Assembly: GCA_036785705.1 (NCBI GenBank)
Contig: JAWUZG010000331.1
Location: 558,001 to 622,000 of the forward strand
Source: Acanthornis magna
Taxonomy: Eukaryota > Chordata > Aves > Passeriformes > Acanthizidae
DNA length: 64,000 bases
Direction of reading: 5' to 3'
Below, one piece after another: positions 9,767 through 22,200 of the stretch (position 1 is the stretch's first letter; each line of letters begins with the position of its first letter). The notes below the pieces were generated by a model, which saw nothing but the letters and a program-made list of their open reading frames with translations, did no database searches and was not told where the DNA came from. Position numbers and translations under genes: made by a program.

Positions 9767-11293
9767 CCCTGCGGTGCCCGTGTGCCCCTGGAGATCGTGC
9801 TGCTGGCCAAGGTGTCCGCTGGCTGTGCTGGTGTCATCCAGCTCCTGGAGTGGGTTGAGCTCCCCAAGGACTTCCTGTTGGTGCTGGAGCGTCCGGAGCG
9901 CTGCCAGGACCTGTCGGATTTCCTGGCGGAGCGGAGGTTCCTGCCGGAGGAGGAGGCGCGGGGGCTGTTCCGCCAGGTGCTGGAGGCCGTGCGGCACTGC
10001 AGCAGCTGCGGGGTCCTGCACAGGGACATCAAGCCTGAGAACATCCTGCTCGACCTGGCCACCGGGCAGCTGAAACTCATCGACTTTGGCTGTGGCGCCT
10101 TCCTCCAAGACACAGCCTACAGCCAATTTGCACGTGAGCCCTGGCAGGGGATGCTCCTGAGCATCTCATGGCCCAGCCTGGGTGTAGCACCGGGGCTTCC
10201 CCTGTTGCTGCCAAGCATGGGATTAATTCTTCAGCCAAGTTACTTTTGGGTGGGGGTGGGAGGGGATCCAGCTCCCAGCCCTGCTGACTGCCTTCACCAC
10301 CCACTCTGGCCTGGGCTGGGGCTGGGGCTAGGGCAGCCAGCCCAACAAAAACCCCCATGGGGGTAGCAGAGAGGGGGGGTCACACCCCATGCATTGGCTA
10401 GTTTGGTGTGCAGGCGAGGAAGGGCTTGGATTGCTTTGCTGCCCTTGTTTGCCTTGGCATATTAATGTTTTTGGGAGCAATGCAGGCAGGGATGAGAGTG
10501 GTTTTTCCCGCAATTGTGTGGGGTTTTCTGTTGCATGTCATGATCAGACCTCCCCAGGGCTTCTGCTACCTTCTTCCAACACCAGTGGCTTCTTTTCCAG
10601 CCCCAAGTTTGTACACAAGTCACAGGTGGTGGCCAGAGGGCAGCAGGTCACCCCGTGTGCCACTGGTGCAGCCCCCACATGCCCAGGGATGCTGGGGCGA
10701 GGCTCTGGGAGCAGCAGCATCCACCTGATGAGCTCTGTCTATATTCCATAGGAACCCTGTCCTACAGCCCACCAGAGTGGATCCACCACCAGCGCTACCA
10801 TGGCGAGGCAGCAACGATCTGGTCCCTGGGCCTCCTGCTGTACCACCTGGTGATTGGGAAGCACCCGTTCAGGAGGGGCCAGGAGATCATGTGGGGGTGA
10901 ATCTTGTTCCCATGACGGCTCTCTCAAGGTGGATCCTCATCTCTGTGGCACACGGGGAATACCAGTGTTGGGAGAGAGCAGCAGGCTCATGAGCATCCTG
11001 CTCTGGAAGTTGCCGAGGAGGTGGCACATGTCAGGCTCTCCTGCTCTCCTCCAAAACAGAGAATCCATGGGGAAGTTTAGGCACAGCTCTGAGCACACCC
11101 AGCATGGCCTGGGCATGGGAACAGGGCAGGCAAAGCGGACGGGACCCTTCTCCAACTGACTGGTGGATTCTGGTTTCTCTCCTCAGAGTGCCAAGATGTT
11201 ATTAAGAGGTGTTTGTCCATGCAACCCTCGGACAGGCCATCCTTGGAAGACCTCTTCAATCATCCTTGGATGCAGGGTGTTCATCTGTCCTAG
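9767..11293 (+). pseudogene. PIM-like serine/threonine kinase pseudogene
   Basis: Three exons. Exon 9767-10133, after CCGCAG, encodes [12 protein letters not shown] and on through the catalytic loop [12 protein letters not shown] and the DFG segment (LIDFGCGAF), ending at GTGAGC. Exon 10752-10928, after CATAG, encodes SPPEWIHHQRYHG and WSLGLLLYHLV, which is the PIM activation-segment and subdomain IX signature. Exon 11187-11293, after CTCAG, encodes ECQDVIKRCLSM, PSDRPSLEDLFNHPW and a stop. Frames across both junctions agree. The middle exon carries two in-frame TGA codons (10898-10900 and 10913-10915), and the N-lobe with the ATP-binding loop and VAIK-type lysine is missing upstream. A shorter kinase using the nearby GT at 10897 would break the frame into the last exon. 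PIM-like genes are strongly multiplied in songbirds, and this is one decayed member. Confidence 0.8.
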
Positions 11294-11575
11294 AAGATGG
11301 GAGAGATCCACATGCACACTTTGATGCAGGGGCCTGGCAGGTAACAGCTGCACACATCTCTTGGCAATCAGAAGCAAAGCAAACCAGACTTTTTTTACCT
11401 GCCTGTAGCTCTGAGCAGGGATCATCATGAGGGAACACGCAGCTCTTGTGCTGGTGCTGAGCTGGAGACCTGTTGTGGCAAGCACTGGTGGCCACCATCC
11501 AGCCTGGTTTTGCTTGTCTGGTTCATTGATGGCTGGGGCCCTGGGCAGAACACTGACAGCCTGGTGTGCCCCCAG

Positions 11576-12436
11576 GGAAGGAGCAGGAGCCCCTGGAGAA
11601 GCTGTACCAGGTGGGGCTGATGCTGGAGACACCAAGGATGACCTCAAGGATGACAACCTCTTCCTCAAGCTGGCAATCAGCAAGCTGAAGATGATCAACG
11701 TTGAATCTAGCACATTCTTCAAAGAAATGCTCCACATTTGCAGGTGAGTCCACAGCCAGGGGCATGCTCCCAGATGTGGGCATTGCACAGCCTGGCTGGG
11801 CACCAAAAGCTCCCCCCTTTGCTGGGGTGGATGCAGCTCATCCTTCAGTTGTCTGCCAAGCTGCTTTTTGGCAGGGCTCGGGGGGATGGTCTGGGGTGGT
11901 AATGAAATGGGAGTTGGCTCCTGGCCCTACCAACAGCCCCCACCACCCACCGTGCCCTGGGCTGGGGCTGGGCTGGGGGCAGCCACCCCAACCAAAACAA
12001 ACCCCCCTGGGGGAGCAGAGGTGGGACTCCAGAAGCCATTCAGCGGCTGGTTTGTTTGGCAGGGGAGGAAGGGCTTGGGCTGCTCCACTGCCCTTGTTTG
12101 CCCTGGGTTCCCATTCTTTTGGGGAGCAGTGCAGGGGGAACGGAGAAAGCCTTGGTTTCCCTCACCCCTGAGTGGGTTTTTCCCTGGCATGGAGGGGTCA
12201 GTCCTTCCTTGAGCTCCTGACAGTGATAACGTTGTAACTTTTTTCTTGTTTCCCCTTTTCATTTGTAATCTCTTCGCATTAATTTACTGTTTGTTTTTTA
12301 AAGGAAGAGCTCTCACTGGTGTCCGGTCTGGATCGGGCAGTGCTGGGACCAGCTGCAGAGAGGCTTGGACGTGCCCTTGGAGAAGGGTGAGGACATCATT
12401 TGGGAGCAGCTTTTCTTGCAGCAGCAGATGCCGTGA
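11576..12436 (+). pseudogene. Fragment of a second PIM-like kinase copy
   Basis: An exon-like segment at 11576-11743 has a good acceptor (TGCCCCCAGG) and a consensus donor (GTGAGT). It opens with KEQEPLEKLYQVG, which resembles the residues just before the glycine loop of PIM kinases, but then changes frame and no glycine loop follows. A second piece at about 12370-12436 reads EKGEDIIWEQLFLQQQMP and then TGA before GT, matching the end of the middle PIM exon at 10890-10928. The central catalytic exon is absent. The two pieces plus shared intron phrases (for example GGTGGATCC and GGAGGTGGCACATG-like runs) point to an old tandem duplication of the neighbouring pseudogene. Confidence 0.5.
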
Positions 12437-14821
12437 GGTGGATCCCCATGTTCTGGGCAGGGGTGGGATAACTGCTCTGGGGAGATGGCAGCGAGCACAG
12501 GAGCATCCCGCTCTGGGCAGCTGCTGAGGAGGTGGATCTGCCATGGCTGGCTGGAGGCTGGGCACATGTGCTGCCCTCCTGCTCTCCTCCCAAAGGCAGC
12601 AATGATGGGGAGCTTTGGGCACAGCTCTGAGCACAGCCAGCACGGCCTGGGCACTGCGGGCGCTTGGGACAAGGGGGACAGGAGCCTTCAGCTGACGGGT
12701 GGTTTCTGGTTTGTCTCCTTCCAGCCATGCTCTGCGCATGCTGAGGCTGCTCTGGGCTCTGCCAGGGCTCTGCTGGGGCTCAGCCCCGGGCACGGCTGGG
12801 CCCGCTCTGCCCTCCCATTGCTCTGACAGCTTTGCATCAGACGAGCCTGTTCCGAGCACACCGACAGAGCTTTCTGCTTTGGCAGGTGAGTGAGACTCTC
12901 CTGCAGGCCCAGAGATTGCAGTGAGGGATGCACATCCAATGGGCAAGAGCCCAAACCCTCCACAGTCCCAGCTGAATTCCTGTGTCTCCACAGGATGTTT
13001 TGTCTGTCCCACTCTTCATTCCTTTTGGGTTGGAATTGTGCAATTGCACTTTCTTCCTCCTCTGGAAGTGCCATGAGTGGGCCAAACCTGGTTAGTGGGC
13101 CGTGTTCCTAAGGCAGTGCAGTCTGGAGTTGATGAATGAAGAATTGCCCTTCTCCACTTCCAAACCAGAGCAAAAAGTCGTAAGTGGAACTTGGTGTCTT
13201 TAAGAAACCACTGACAATTTCAGAGGGAATGTAGAGCTCATTCACGGGATGAGAAGTAAGGGCATCTTCTTAATGAGATGGGGTTTGGCAGAGTTTAGAT
13301 TCCCAGTCCTGCCTGGAGCTGCCAGAGCACAAAGCAATTTCCTATTGCTTCAACTGCAATTTAAAATAACTTAATATTGGAAACAAACCCCAAAATGTGT
13401 TAAAAAGGGCTGCTGAGGTCAGTACGAATGATGCATGCCATCAGCACATTTACAAAGAAAATAACTGAGTTCTCTGTTACAAAAGATTAGTTACCTTTTA
13501 ATCCAAAGTTACAGAAGATTTTTCACTACACACTTGAGTTTTGTTTTTATCTTTCACATTTCATTTAGATTTTTTGACTTTTCCCTTTTTTTTTCCTAAA
13601 ACAGAAAACATGTCCCAAGAAAGGAATGTCCTTTGCTCCTGGTTCCTGTGTGGAGCAGCTCCCTTCCTGCTGGCTGAGCTGCTCAGGCAGAGCCCGGCAG
13701 CTCCTGGCCCTGCAGGGCTGAGGCTTTTCCCTATTGCTGTCACAGACTGATGGAGCAGCACTGCTGGACACGGGGACACGCAGAGGGAGCAGAAGCAGCT
13801 GCCTCTGTCCCCCTGAAGCTGCAAGGTCCAAACTGTGAGCAGACACGGCTGGAAGAGACTGGCAGGCTCCCTGTTTGCTGTGCTGCCCCACTTGTGAGGG
13901 GCCCAGCTTGGCGTGAGGCAGAGGAGAACAAGGGGCAGCTCCTCCCAGCCCCGCAGCCAAGGGAGCCCTCCGGCCCCGGGGCTTGGGGCACTGTCAGCAC
14001 CTGCTGCTTCAGCCACCGCTTCTGCTGGCATGGAGAGCAACAGCCAAAGTGTGGCTGATCCCGAGGGAGCAGCAGCAGTGCCTGGAGCTGATCCCTGAGT
14101 CTGGGGCAGGGCTGGCCAAGGACAGCCACAGCAGCCGCAGCAGCAGCAAATGGAGCTGACTTTGAACACAGCCCCTGGCACTCTCCCCTCCCGTTTGCAG
14201 TGGTGTCCCAGCAGCCTGAGGCACCTGGGAGCCCTCAGTGGCAGCAGGGACTTGAGATGGCAGGCCCTGGGCTCCTGGAGCTTGTGCAAGGAATGCAGGT
14301 GGGGCCTCCCTGTCCATATGGAGCCTCCAGATGGAAAAGGCTGCTGTGCCCAGGCAGCTGCAGGGACAGAGAAATGAGGGTCTTGACCACTTGATCTGTG
14401 CCAGCTCCACAGTCCTGGGCAGCAGCCAGCGAGCAGAGGGGGAACAGAGGGCACAGCCAGAGGGACAAAAGCAGTCAAGTGCAGAGAGTGGAGAGAGCGA
14501 GCCCTGGCAGAAGGAACAGCTGCTTCCTTGCTCTCTGCAAGAAAGCTCTTGGTTGTTTCAAAGCGCTGAAAGGTATGAAGGGCAGAGAGGAGGTGACACC
14601 AAACAATGCTGCTGTTTTCACACCCTCCCCTCTCAGTGTCCCAGAAGGAATTGGATGAACTGTATTCTTCTCTCCAAGTCATCTCGTTCAGCATGAGCAG
14701 CTTAGCACCAGGAGCTAAAGGAGCTGAAGGCTTAGGCCACAAGCGCTGACCAAGAGGGAACTTTCTGAGGAAAGTAATGCTGCTAATGTGGAGCTAGCTG
14801 AATGCAGCAGATAAAATCCTG
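12437..14821. other. No gene recognised
   Basis: Mixed GC-rich and AT-rich sequence. A 393-codon open frame on the minus strand (14742-13561) has proline/serine/leucine-rich composition without domain motifs, and its opposite strand is also open, so I treat it as chance. No retroviral or exon signature is seen. Confidence 0.5.
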
Positions 14822-14916
14822 GAAATACAGAATCCTTTCTGTTGGAAAAGACCTCTGAGCTGATCAAGTCCAGCTGTTCACCCAGCACTGTCCAGCCCAC
14901 CACTAAACCACGTCCC
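14822..14916 (+). repeat. CR1 LINE fragment
   Basis: Contains CTGTTGGAAAAGACCTCTGA, then CCCAGCACTGTCCAGCCCAC and CACTAAACCACGTCCC, all characteristic of the avian CR1 3' half. It is cut at 14916 by the LTR that begins TGAAGAACC, so the ERV at 14917-19560 inserted into a CR1. The CR1 continuation is not found beyond 19560. Confidence 0.75.
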
Positions 14917-15608
14917 TGAAGAACCAAGGCCTGAACAAGAGGCCTGACTGAGGCCTGAACAACAGGCCCTGAGCCAGAGGTGACCTCTCAATGAACCTTC
15001 CTACCAAAGGTTATCTTTGTATCTGCTCCTTAATGAAATATGCATGATCATCAGCATTGTGATAGATGTATCCACGCATTAGTGAGTCATGTATTGAACT
15101 TTCTGTATTTAGAAGGAGGACAAGGCCACAAAATCTGACATCTGGCCTGGGGATGTATGATCTAAGTCAACTCCCTTGGTTCCTCCTTGAGCCCTGGCCA
15201 GGCTTTGGGAGAAACCAAGAGGAGAATGAATACAAATCCAGATGTTCCTCCACCAGATGTGCTGTTTATTCAGCATTATCAAAGCTGGGCCCTCTCCCAG
15301 CCAGGTTGGAAGCCTCACCTGTGGGTGGACACACCTGCAGGAATTCCCAGTGTCCGGGAGTGGCTCTGCAGTCCTTGGCTGTGACAGCTCCCCCAGCTGA
15401 TGTGTGGGTGTGGGTGATGGTAAAGTCTGAGGGTAACTGGTGATGGATCTTTCTAAATCCCTTCAGGCAATCTTTGGTTGTGATGATTGGGTGCACTGCT
15501 GAGCTTCTCCTTTTGTGATTCTCTGCTGCTTTGAACTATAGGAAATTACACTGATCCCTTCAGTTGGTGTCTGTGTCTTTGGTGCTGCCACTGCCCTGTG
15601 GCAAAACA
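14917..15608 (+). repeat. 5' LTR of old ERV with dUTPase
   Basis: 692 bp, beginning TGAAGAACCAAGGCCTGAAC and ending GGCAAAACA. Paired with 18859-19560, with which it shares long runs (for example from GTCAACTCCCTTGGTTCCTC onward) broken by many substitutions and indels, so the element is old. The middle carries the phrase GGGAGAAACCAAGAGGAGAATG in both copies. No convincing tRNA-complementary site follows the LTR end. Confidence 0.75.
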
Positions 15609-16002
15609 AAATGGGCATAGTCTGGCCAGATCACCGAAAAATGTCACTTTTTAAATGTAAATGTAAGGAATCAGTCCCATCTGAAATTCCTGGGTAGGAA
15701 TGCCTTCCCCTATGGTTCGCTGTCTCTGGAGTGGGCTGAGGTTGGAGCACTGTGTGAGCAATGGGGAAGTTGGTTAAAAGCAGCTGAACCGCTGGATGTA
15801 TTAAAATGCATCCAAACATTGTGTTTCAAAAAGGAATAGAACTTGTGGATTTGGGAAGACCAGAATGGATTTTGTTAACAGCATATTGGAAACAGCACCA
15901 ATAGAAGGAACAAGAGCTCTTGGAATGCTCCCACATGGAGTGACAGAAGAAGGTTTTAATTCTGAGCTCAGATTTGTTTGTTCAAGTGAAATAATACTAC
16001 TA

Positions 16003-16150
16003 CTTCTACTAATAATATAATTATATATGTATTTTATATATATTCTGTATTTTATGTATATATATAAATTCTGTATTTTATATATATAATATATATTTTT
16101 ATATATATATATGTAAAAAACACAGAAAAAGATACATTTATATATAATTA
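16003..16150. repeat. AT-rich TA-type microsatellite inside the old ERV
   Basis: Runs of TATATA with interspersed ATTCTGTATTTTATATAT repeats. It is an expansion in the decayed 5' interior of the element and has no coding content. Confidence 0.85.
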
Positions 16151-16399
16151 AAAATTAATAACGTGAAATAATGTTGACAATACTAATTTGTTAGCTTTGG
16201 GTGCTCAGGGATATAACACCAAACTCTCTTCAGAAAATTAATGGCTAGGACCCCAAGGTCAGTGGCAAACTTTGCGAGATTGTATAAAAGGAGAAAAGGA
16301 GAAAGGGATGAAATTGGCTATTTTTATAGGGTTTGCCGATACTGTGATGTGGAATGCTTTGTCTGTTACTGTGCAAAAGAAAGGGATTAAGACTGCTGG

Positions 16400-16562
16400 G
16401 TTTTTCATGTACCAGAGTATCCACAAGCTGCAGGATTGGTTGAACGGATGAAGGGGTTGTTCAAAGATCACTTGGAAAAATGAGGAGATGGGAACATGTC
16501 CCGATGGAGAACCCATCTCACAGATGTGCTCCATATCCTCACCAATGGACCGCGGGGGAAAT
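16400..16562 (+). pseudogene. pol: Retroviral integrase C-terminal remnant
   Basis: One frame reads PEYPQAAGLVERMKGLFKDH and, after a stop, WRTHLTDVLHILTNGPRGK. The GLVER segment corresponds to the third acidic residue of the retroviral integrase DDE triad and the rest to the following helix. The first two acidic residues are not present. At least two in-frame stops make it non-functional. Confidence 0.65.
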
Positions 16563-16610
16563 GGAAACCCCCTTGATGTGCATGGCTGAACCCAATTTGC
16601 AAATCCAACC

Positions 16611-16961
16611 ATGGACGGTGAAACTTGGCCTTCCTGGGAAATTGTTCTGGGTGTGATAGCTCCTTGCAGGGCCACCCCAGAGGCTGCAGGGCTGGACCTT
16701 TATGCATTGGAATTAATTAGGATAAATCTGAAGCAAATGAGAGTTATCAATACCAAACCAGGAATTCAGATTCCTCCAGGACACTTTGGGTTGATAACTG
16801 CTCACTGGAGCTTGGCCTTGCAAGGTGTTCATGTCATGGGAGGAGGAACTGATGCAGATTATCGAGGAGAAATTCAAGTAATTCTGTTAAACAATAGTGA
16901 ACAAGATTGGATTATTCAACCCCATGACAGGGTAGGACAATTATTGATATTACAGTTTTAA
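16611..16961 (+). pseudogene. Retroviral dUTPase-like domain
   Basis: An open frame of 116 codons with recognisable trimeric dUTPase motifs: motif 1 [10 protein letters not shown]; motif 2 degenerate, with [15 protein letters not shown] where an RSGLA core is expected; motif 3 [17 protein letters not shown], well kept; and motif 4 [12 protein letters not shown]. Motif 5, the glycine-rich C-terminal arm, is missing. The enzyme family hydrolyses dUTP to keep uracil out of viral DNA. The loss of the serine-glycine core of motif 2 and of motif 5 suggests it is inactive. The frame is nevertheless free of stops, unusual in so decayed an element. Confidence 0.7.
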
Positions 16962-17305
16962 AAACAATTGTGATAAAAGGAGATCCACCTCAAATCACCA
17001 CTGCTTGTGGAGACAAAGGGTTTGGATCCACCAGTCCTAACAATGGAGCCAAGGTGTGGGTCCAGAGGCCAAATGGCCCTCCTGAGCCAGCTGAAGGAAC
17101 AGCTCTGGGGAAAGACAGCACAGTTTTAATCCTGAAACCTGGGCAGGAACGATGGGAATATGTCCCTGCAGCCAAGTGTTCAATGGGAGAACAAGTAGAT
17201 GTTATAGAATGTTGTTTTACAAATCCTGCCAGACCAAATCTCCTGTTTGCCCCAACGGTCCCTCGGGAAAATGCTCTGATCCACGGGGCTCGATGTGAAC
17301 ACTGA

Positions 17306-18540
<1,235 letters not shown>

Positions 18541-18858
18541 GAAGTGTGTGCACTTGGTGTGTTATGATTCCATGGCAGAGTTGTTGTAACACTTTGTGCT
18601 GAGAAATGGAGCACTGAGACTTGTCTGAAAAGAGACACAGTCTCAAGAAAATTGGAGGATTTGATAAAGACCAAAGAATAGCAACTGATTAGGCATGTTT
18701 TAAAAAGAATGCAAATTTTCGGCCTGAGTGATAAACTTGAACAGCACTTAATTGAAGAGAAGACACTATGCCTTTATGCCTAATGCCTAAATCTAAGGCT
18801 CTGTTATGGCAAGAATTATTATGAAGGTTGTAGTTCATCTGTAGGTCAAAGGACCCAT

Positions 18859-19560
18859 TGAAGTACTAAGGCCTGAACAAAAGGCCCCGGGCCAAAGCTG
18901 ACCTCTAGATGAACCTTCCAGCCAAAGGTTATATTTGTGTCCTCTCATTAACAAAGTATTACTAGCAATATGATCTATGTATCTGTACACTGGTGAAACT
19001 TGTATTTACCTTTTTGTATTTGGAAACTGGACAAGGCCACATCTGGCTTTTTTTTGTGGGTGTATGGTCAAAGTCAACTCCCTTGGTTCCTCCTTGAACC
19101 CTGGCCAGGCTTTGGGAGAAACCAAGAGGAGAATGGAATCAGGTGTTCCTGCACTAGAAGTGCTGTCAGTTTGTTTATTCAGCACTGTCCAAGCTGGGCC
19201 CTCTCCCAGCCAGGTTGGAAGCCTCACCTGTGGGTGGACACACCTGCAGGAATTCCCAGTGTCCGGGAGTGGCTCTGCAGTCCTTGGCTGTGACAGCTCC
19301 CCCAGCTGATGTGTGGGTGTGGGTGATGGTAAAGTCTGAGGGTAACTGGTGATGGATCTTTCTAAATCATTATAGGCAATCTTTGGTAGGAATGATTGGG
19401 TGCACTGCTGAGCTTCTCCTGTTGTGATAATTTGCTAATGATCATGTGCTTTGCTGAGCTTCTCCTTTTGGAATTCTTTGCAGTTTTGCATTCTATAAAT
19501 GACACTGTTCCTTCAGTTGGTGTCTGTGTCTTTGGTGCTGACCCTGCCCATGGCAAAACA
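18859..19560 (+). repeat. 3' LTR of old ERV
   Basis: 702 bp, begins TGAAGTACTAAGGCCTGAAC and ends CATGGCAAAACA. It shares its main body with the 5' LTR but has an extra short duplication near 19420-19480 (AGCTTCTCCT...TTTGCTGAGCTTCTCCTTTT). No clean polypurine tract precedes it. Confidence 0.75.
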
Positions 19561-20815
19561 GGGCCCCCTCCTGCCTAAGTGTTCCCTGGGAAGACAAAAA
19601 CCATCGCCTCAAATGTCCCCCCTTCCTCCTTGCTCCCCCCACTGTATACACTGAGCATGATGTCCTATGGTCTGGGATATCCCCGGGGTCAGCTGGGGTC
19701 ACCTGTCCCCCTGTGTCCCCTCCCAAGCTCCCGCACACCCCCAGCCCCTCCCCAGCGTGGCCGGACGAGGGGCAGGAAAGGCCTTGGCTCTGTGCAAGCT
19801 GAGCGAGAACAAAACCATCTGTGTGTGCTCAACACTGTGCTCAGCACAGCCCCAAAGCACAGCCCCAGAGAAAGGCCTGGCAAGGAAATTGCCTCTGGCC
19901 CAGCCCAGAGCAGCAGCCCATGGCCATGCGCCATCGCCACGGCTCCACAGCTCCTTTGTGACCGTGACAATGCCCAGCACAGCACAGCCAAGGTTGTTTG
20001 CCATGGACCCAACCTCAGCCAAGTGTCCCCTGCAGGTTGTGGTGGCATTGGAGAGTGGGAAGGGGCTCTGTGCTGCTCGCCATGGCAGCCTCGGTGCCAA
20101 GGTGGCCCTGTGGTGTTTCCCATGGCACCCGACCCCAGCAGTGTCGCAGTGCAAGTGTCCCTGGCATCAGTCCCTGCCAGGGGTTTCCATGGCAAGCGCC
20201 ATGCCAGGTGACCCAGGGCTGGTGTCCCAGTGAAGGTTGCCATGGAAACAGTCCCCAGCACTGACCCTTTCTGTGTGGCTGACCTGGCCTTTGGCCCTGG
20301 CCCTGGCCTTTGCTGCTGCTCCGCGGCGCCTGCCCAGCCAGCGCGGCACAGGCCAGGTGGCCATGGCACAAGCCCCCAGCACCGCATCCCCTCTGCCTCT
20401 GGGCACTGCCACCAGCCCTGAGCAATGGCTGCTGCCGTGGGCTCAGCACAGTGTCCATGGCTACAGCCCCTGGCAATGGCCAGTGCAGGCTGCCATGAGA
20501 ATCCACCATCACAGCTGGCCCAGGGCAGGGCTGCAGTGCCCTTCCCAGCAGCCTGTCTGCACAGCAGCACTGCCAGGCCTCTCTGCATTTCCCTTCCCCT
20601 CACCCTTGGCTCACTCACACACCTCCCAACAATTCACTGCCTGCTTTCAGCTGCAAGGAGTTCAAAGCTTCTCTGTCCTTCAGCAGTTGGTCTAATTCTG
20701 CCTTCAGCCAACTCTGGATTTGTGTTTATTGTAGAACTTCCTGTGTGTCTAAAACATTCCTGCAGGGTTCTGCCCTGGGGAAGGGGAACCTCCTTGGGGG
20801 CAGCATGGAGTAGTA
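19561..20815. promoter_or_regulatory. CCATGG-rich stretch with RFX X-box-like palindromes
   Basis: No gene is recognised. Seven CCATGG cores lie at 19999, 20080, 20120, 20188, 20240, 20361 and 20455. The copy at 20236-20249 reads GTTGCCATGGAAAC, which fits the RFX-family X-box consensus (GTNRCC-ATGGHAAC type) fully. The copy at 20183-20196 (GTTTCCATGGCAAG) fits in reverse with one mismatch, and the others are weaker. Between them GTCCC and CCCAGCA phrases recur, suggesting a decayed minisatellite as the origin. Function is unproven. Confidence 0.4.
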
Positions 20816-20822
20816 ATCTAAC

Positions 20823-21002
20823 TTATTTTATATATATATATGTGTGTGTATATATATATATGTGTGTATGTGTATGTGTATGTGCATATGTGTGTATATA
20901 TATATATACACACACACACAAAATATAGATAGAGATATAGATATAGATATAGATATAGATATAGATATAGATGATATAGATATAGATATAGATATAGATA
21001 AT
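20823..21002. repeat. Compound microsatellite at the edge of cassette copy 2
   Basis: (TA)n and (TG)n tracts at about 20826-20925 are followed by a hexanucleotide run of ATAGAT units to 21002. The homology with copy 1 begins at the very next base (CCTTCCCTAAGGAGCAGAGAG), so the microsatellite marks the breakpoint of the inverted duplication. Confidence 0.9.
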
Positions 21003-21755
21003 CCTTCCCTAAGGAGCAGAGAGTGCTCACAGAGCACAGGATGCTCTGCTGAGCACGGGATGGCCCCACAGGTGACATCAGACAACGCCGGGGTGGGAGC
21101 CCCAAAGTAGAGGAAGAGGAGGGGCAGAGGAGCATGAAGGAGCGAGTGGGGAGGAGAGATGGAGGCGGGGAAGCGGGAGGAAGAGGAGGGATCAAGGGGG
21201 TGGTGCAGCAAGAGAAGCAGGAAAAGGAGCTGCCACGTGCATCCATCGCTTTCTTTGTCCGCAAGCCTCGGCCCCGGGAGCATCGCCCCCCGCATCCCGC
21301 AGGTGAGCGGGCAGGAGGAGCTCGCCCCAGAGATCTTGGGCGGTGCGTGGGGTTCTTTTTGGGAGGGGGGGATTTTTGGACCTTGTAGGACTCCAGAACC
21401 GAGCCCCAAATATCTTCGGTGGATCGTGGGAGGCTTTGTTTGGTTTTTTTGCGGGGGAGAGGGGGCGCATGTTTGGATGTTGCAGGACTCCAGCTGTGAG
21501 TCGCAAATGTCCCTGGGGGGATATTGGGGAGTCCCCGGCACGCGGGTTTTTGGGGGCTCCCGGTTCTGGCTGTCGGGAGAAGTGGGATGGGGTGGGCTGG
21601 GGCCCGGGCAGGGTGGGATGTGGATTGGGGTGTGGGCTGAAGTGTGGGGGAGGGGGATGGGTGGGCTGGAGCCTAGGATGAGGCAGCCGAAGGTTGGGGG
21701 TGATGAAGGCGGGGGGACCCCAGTCCTTCGGGGCTTGCGGGATATCGGCCACCTG
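21003..21755. other. Distal end of cassette copy 2 (inverted)
   Basis: Reverse complement of 7831-8590. Non-coding. A very long minus-strand open frame across it includes the microsatellite and the antisense of the MHC promoter, and is not credible as a gene. Confidence 0.6.
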
Positions 21756-22129
21756 TGAGGGAGTTTTGGGGCAGCCCTAATCCTTCGGGGGGTGGCACTG
21801 GCAGCGGGGGACACGTGTCTCCGGTAGCTCTGGAGCCCAGCTGCGCCCCCCTGGGCCCCAGCGGCGGCGGGAGCGGAATTTGGGGAGGGGGAGGTGTGGG
21901 GCGGGCAGGCCGGGCCCCCCCGCTGGGCGCTGTCCCGTTGGGGCCGAGTGCGGGGGGAGCTGTCCCGCGGGGCCCGGCCCTGCCCGGGCACGGCTGATGC
22001 CGCCCGCCCGCGCTCCGCACTGCTCCGGCCTGGTGCTCGCAGTGCCGCGCGGGGCGGGGCCGCTTTGGGGACCCCCGGAGGGCAGAGCGCGGCTGCTTTG
22101 GGGCTCTGGGCAGCTGCCCGGCGCTGGGC
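21756..22129 (+). promoter_or_regulatory. CpG-rich promoter island of MHC leader exon, copy 2
   Basis: Counterpart of 7457-7830 on the plus strand, dense in CpG and GGGCGGGG-type boxes, ending directly at the leader ATG. It is almost unchanged between copies. Confidence 0.5.
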
Positions 22130-22200
22130 ATGGGCCGTGTGGGGGCAGCTGGGGCCGTCCTGGTGGCACTGGTGGTGCTGGCAGTGCCCCCGGCCGCGGG
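22130..22200 (+). CDS. MHC class II B leader exon (exon 1), copy 2
   Basis: 71 bp encoding MGRVGAAGAVLVALVVLAVP and then PAA, with the donor GTGAGC at 22201. By eye it is identical to copy 1 and one silent change away from copy 3. On the same strand the next recognised exon is the 79 bp zinc-finger exon at 23622. No class II beta-1 exon lies between them, and the beta-1 remnant of this copy is on the other strand at 33639-33823. Chain production from this exon alone is impossible. Confidence 0.8.

Noticed and set aside
10752..10896. Rescue of the PIM-like kinase by using the GT at 10897 as donor
   Set aside because: This avoids the stop codons but joins the last exon in the wrong frame, so it does not restore a kinase.
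13561..14742. A 393-codon minus-strand frame
   Set aside because: No recognisable domain, the opposite strand is also open, and the composition is biased. Nothing supports coding.
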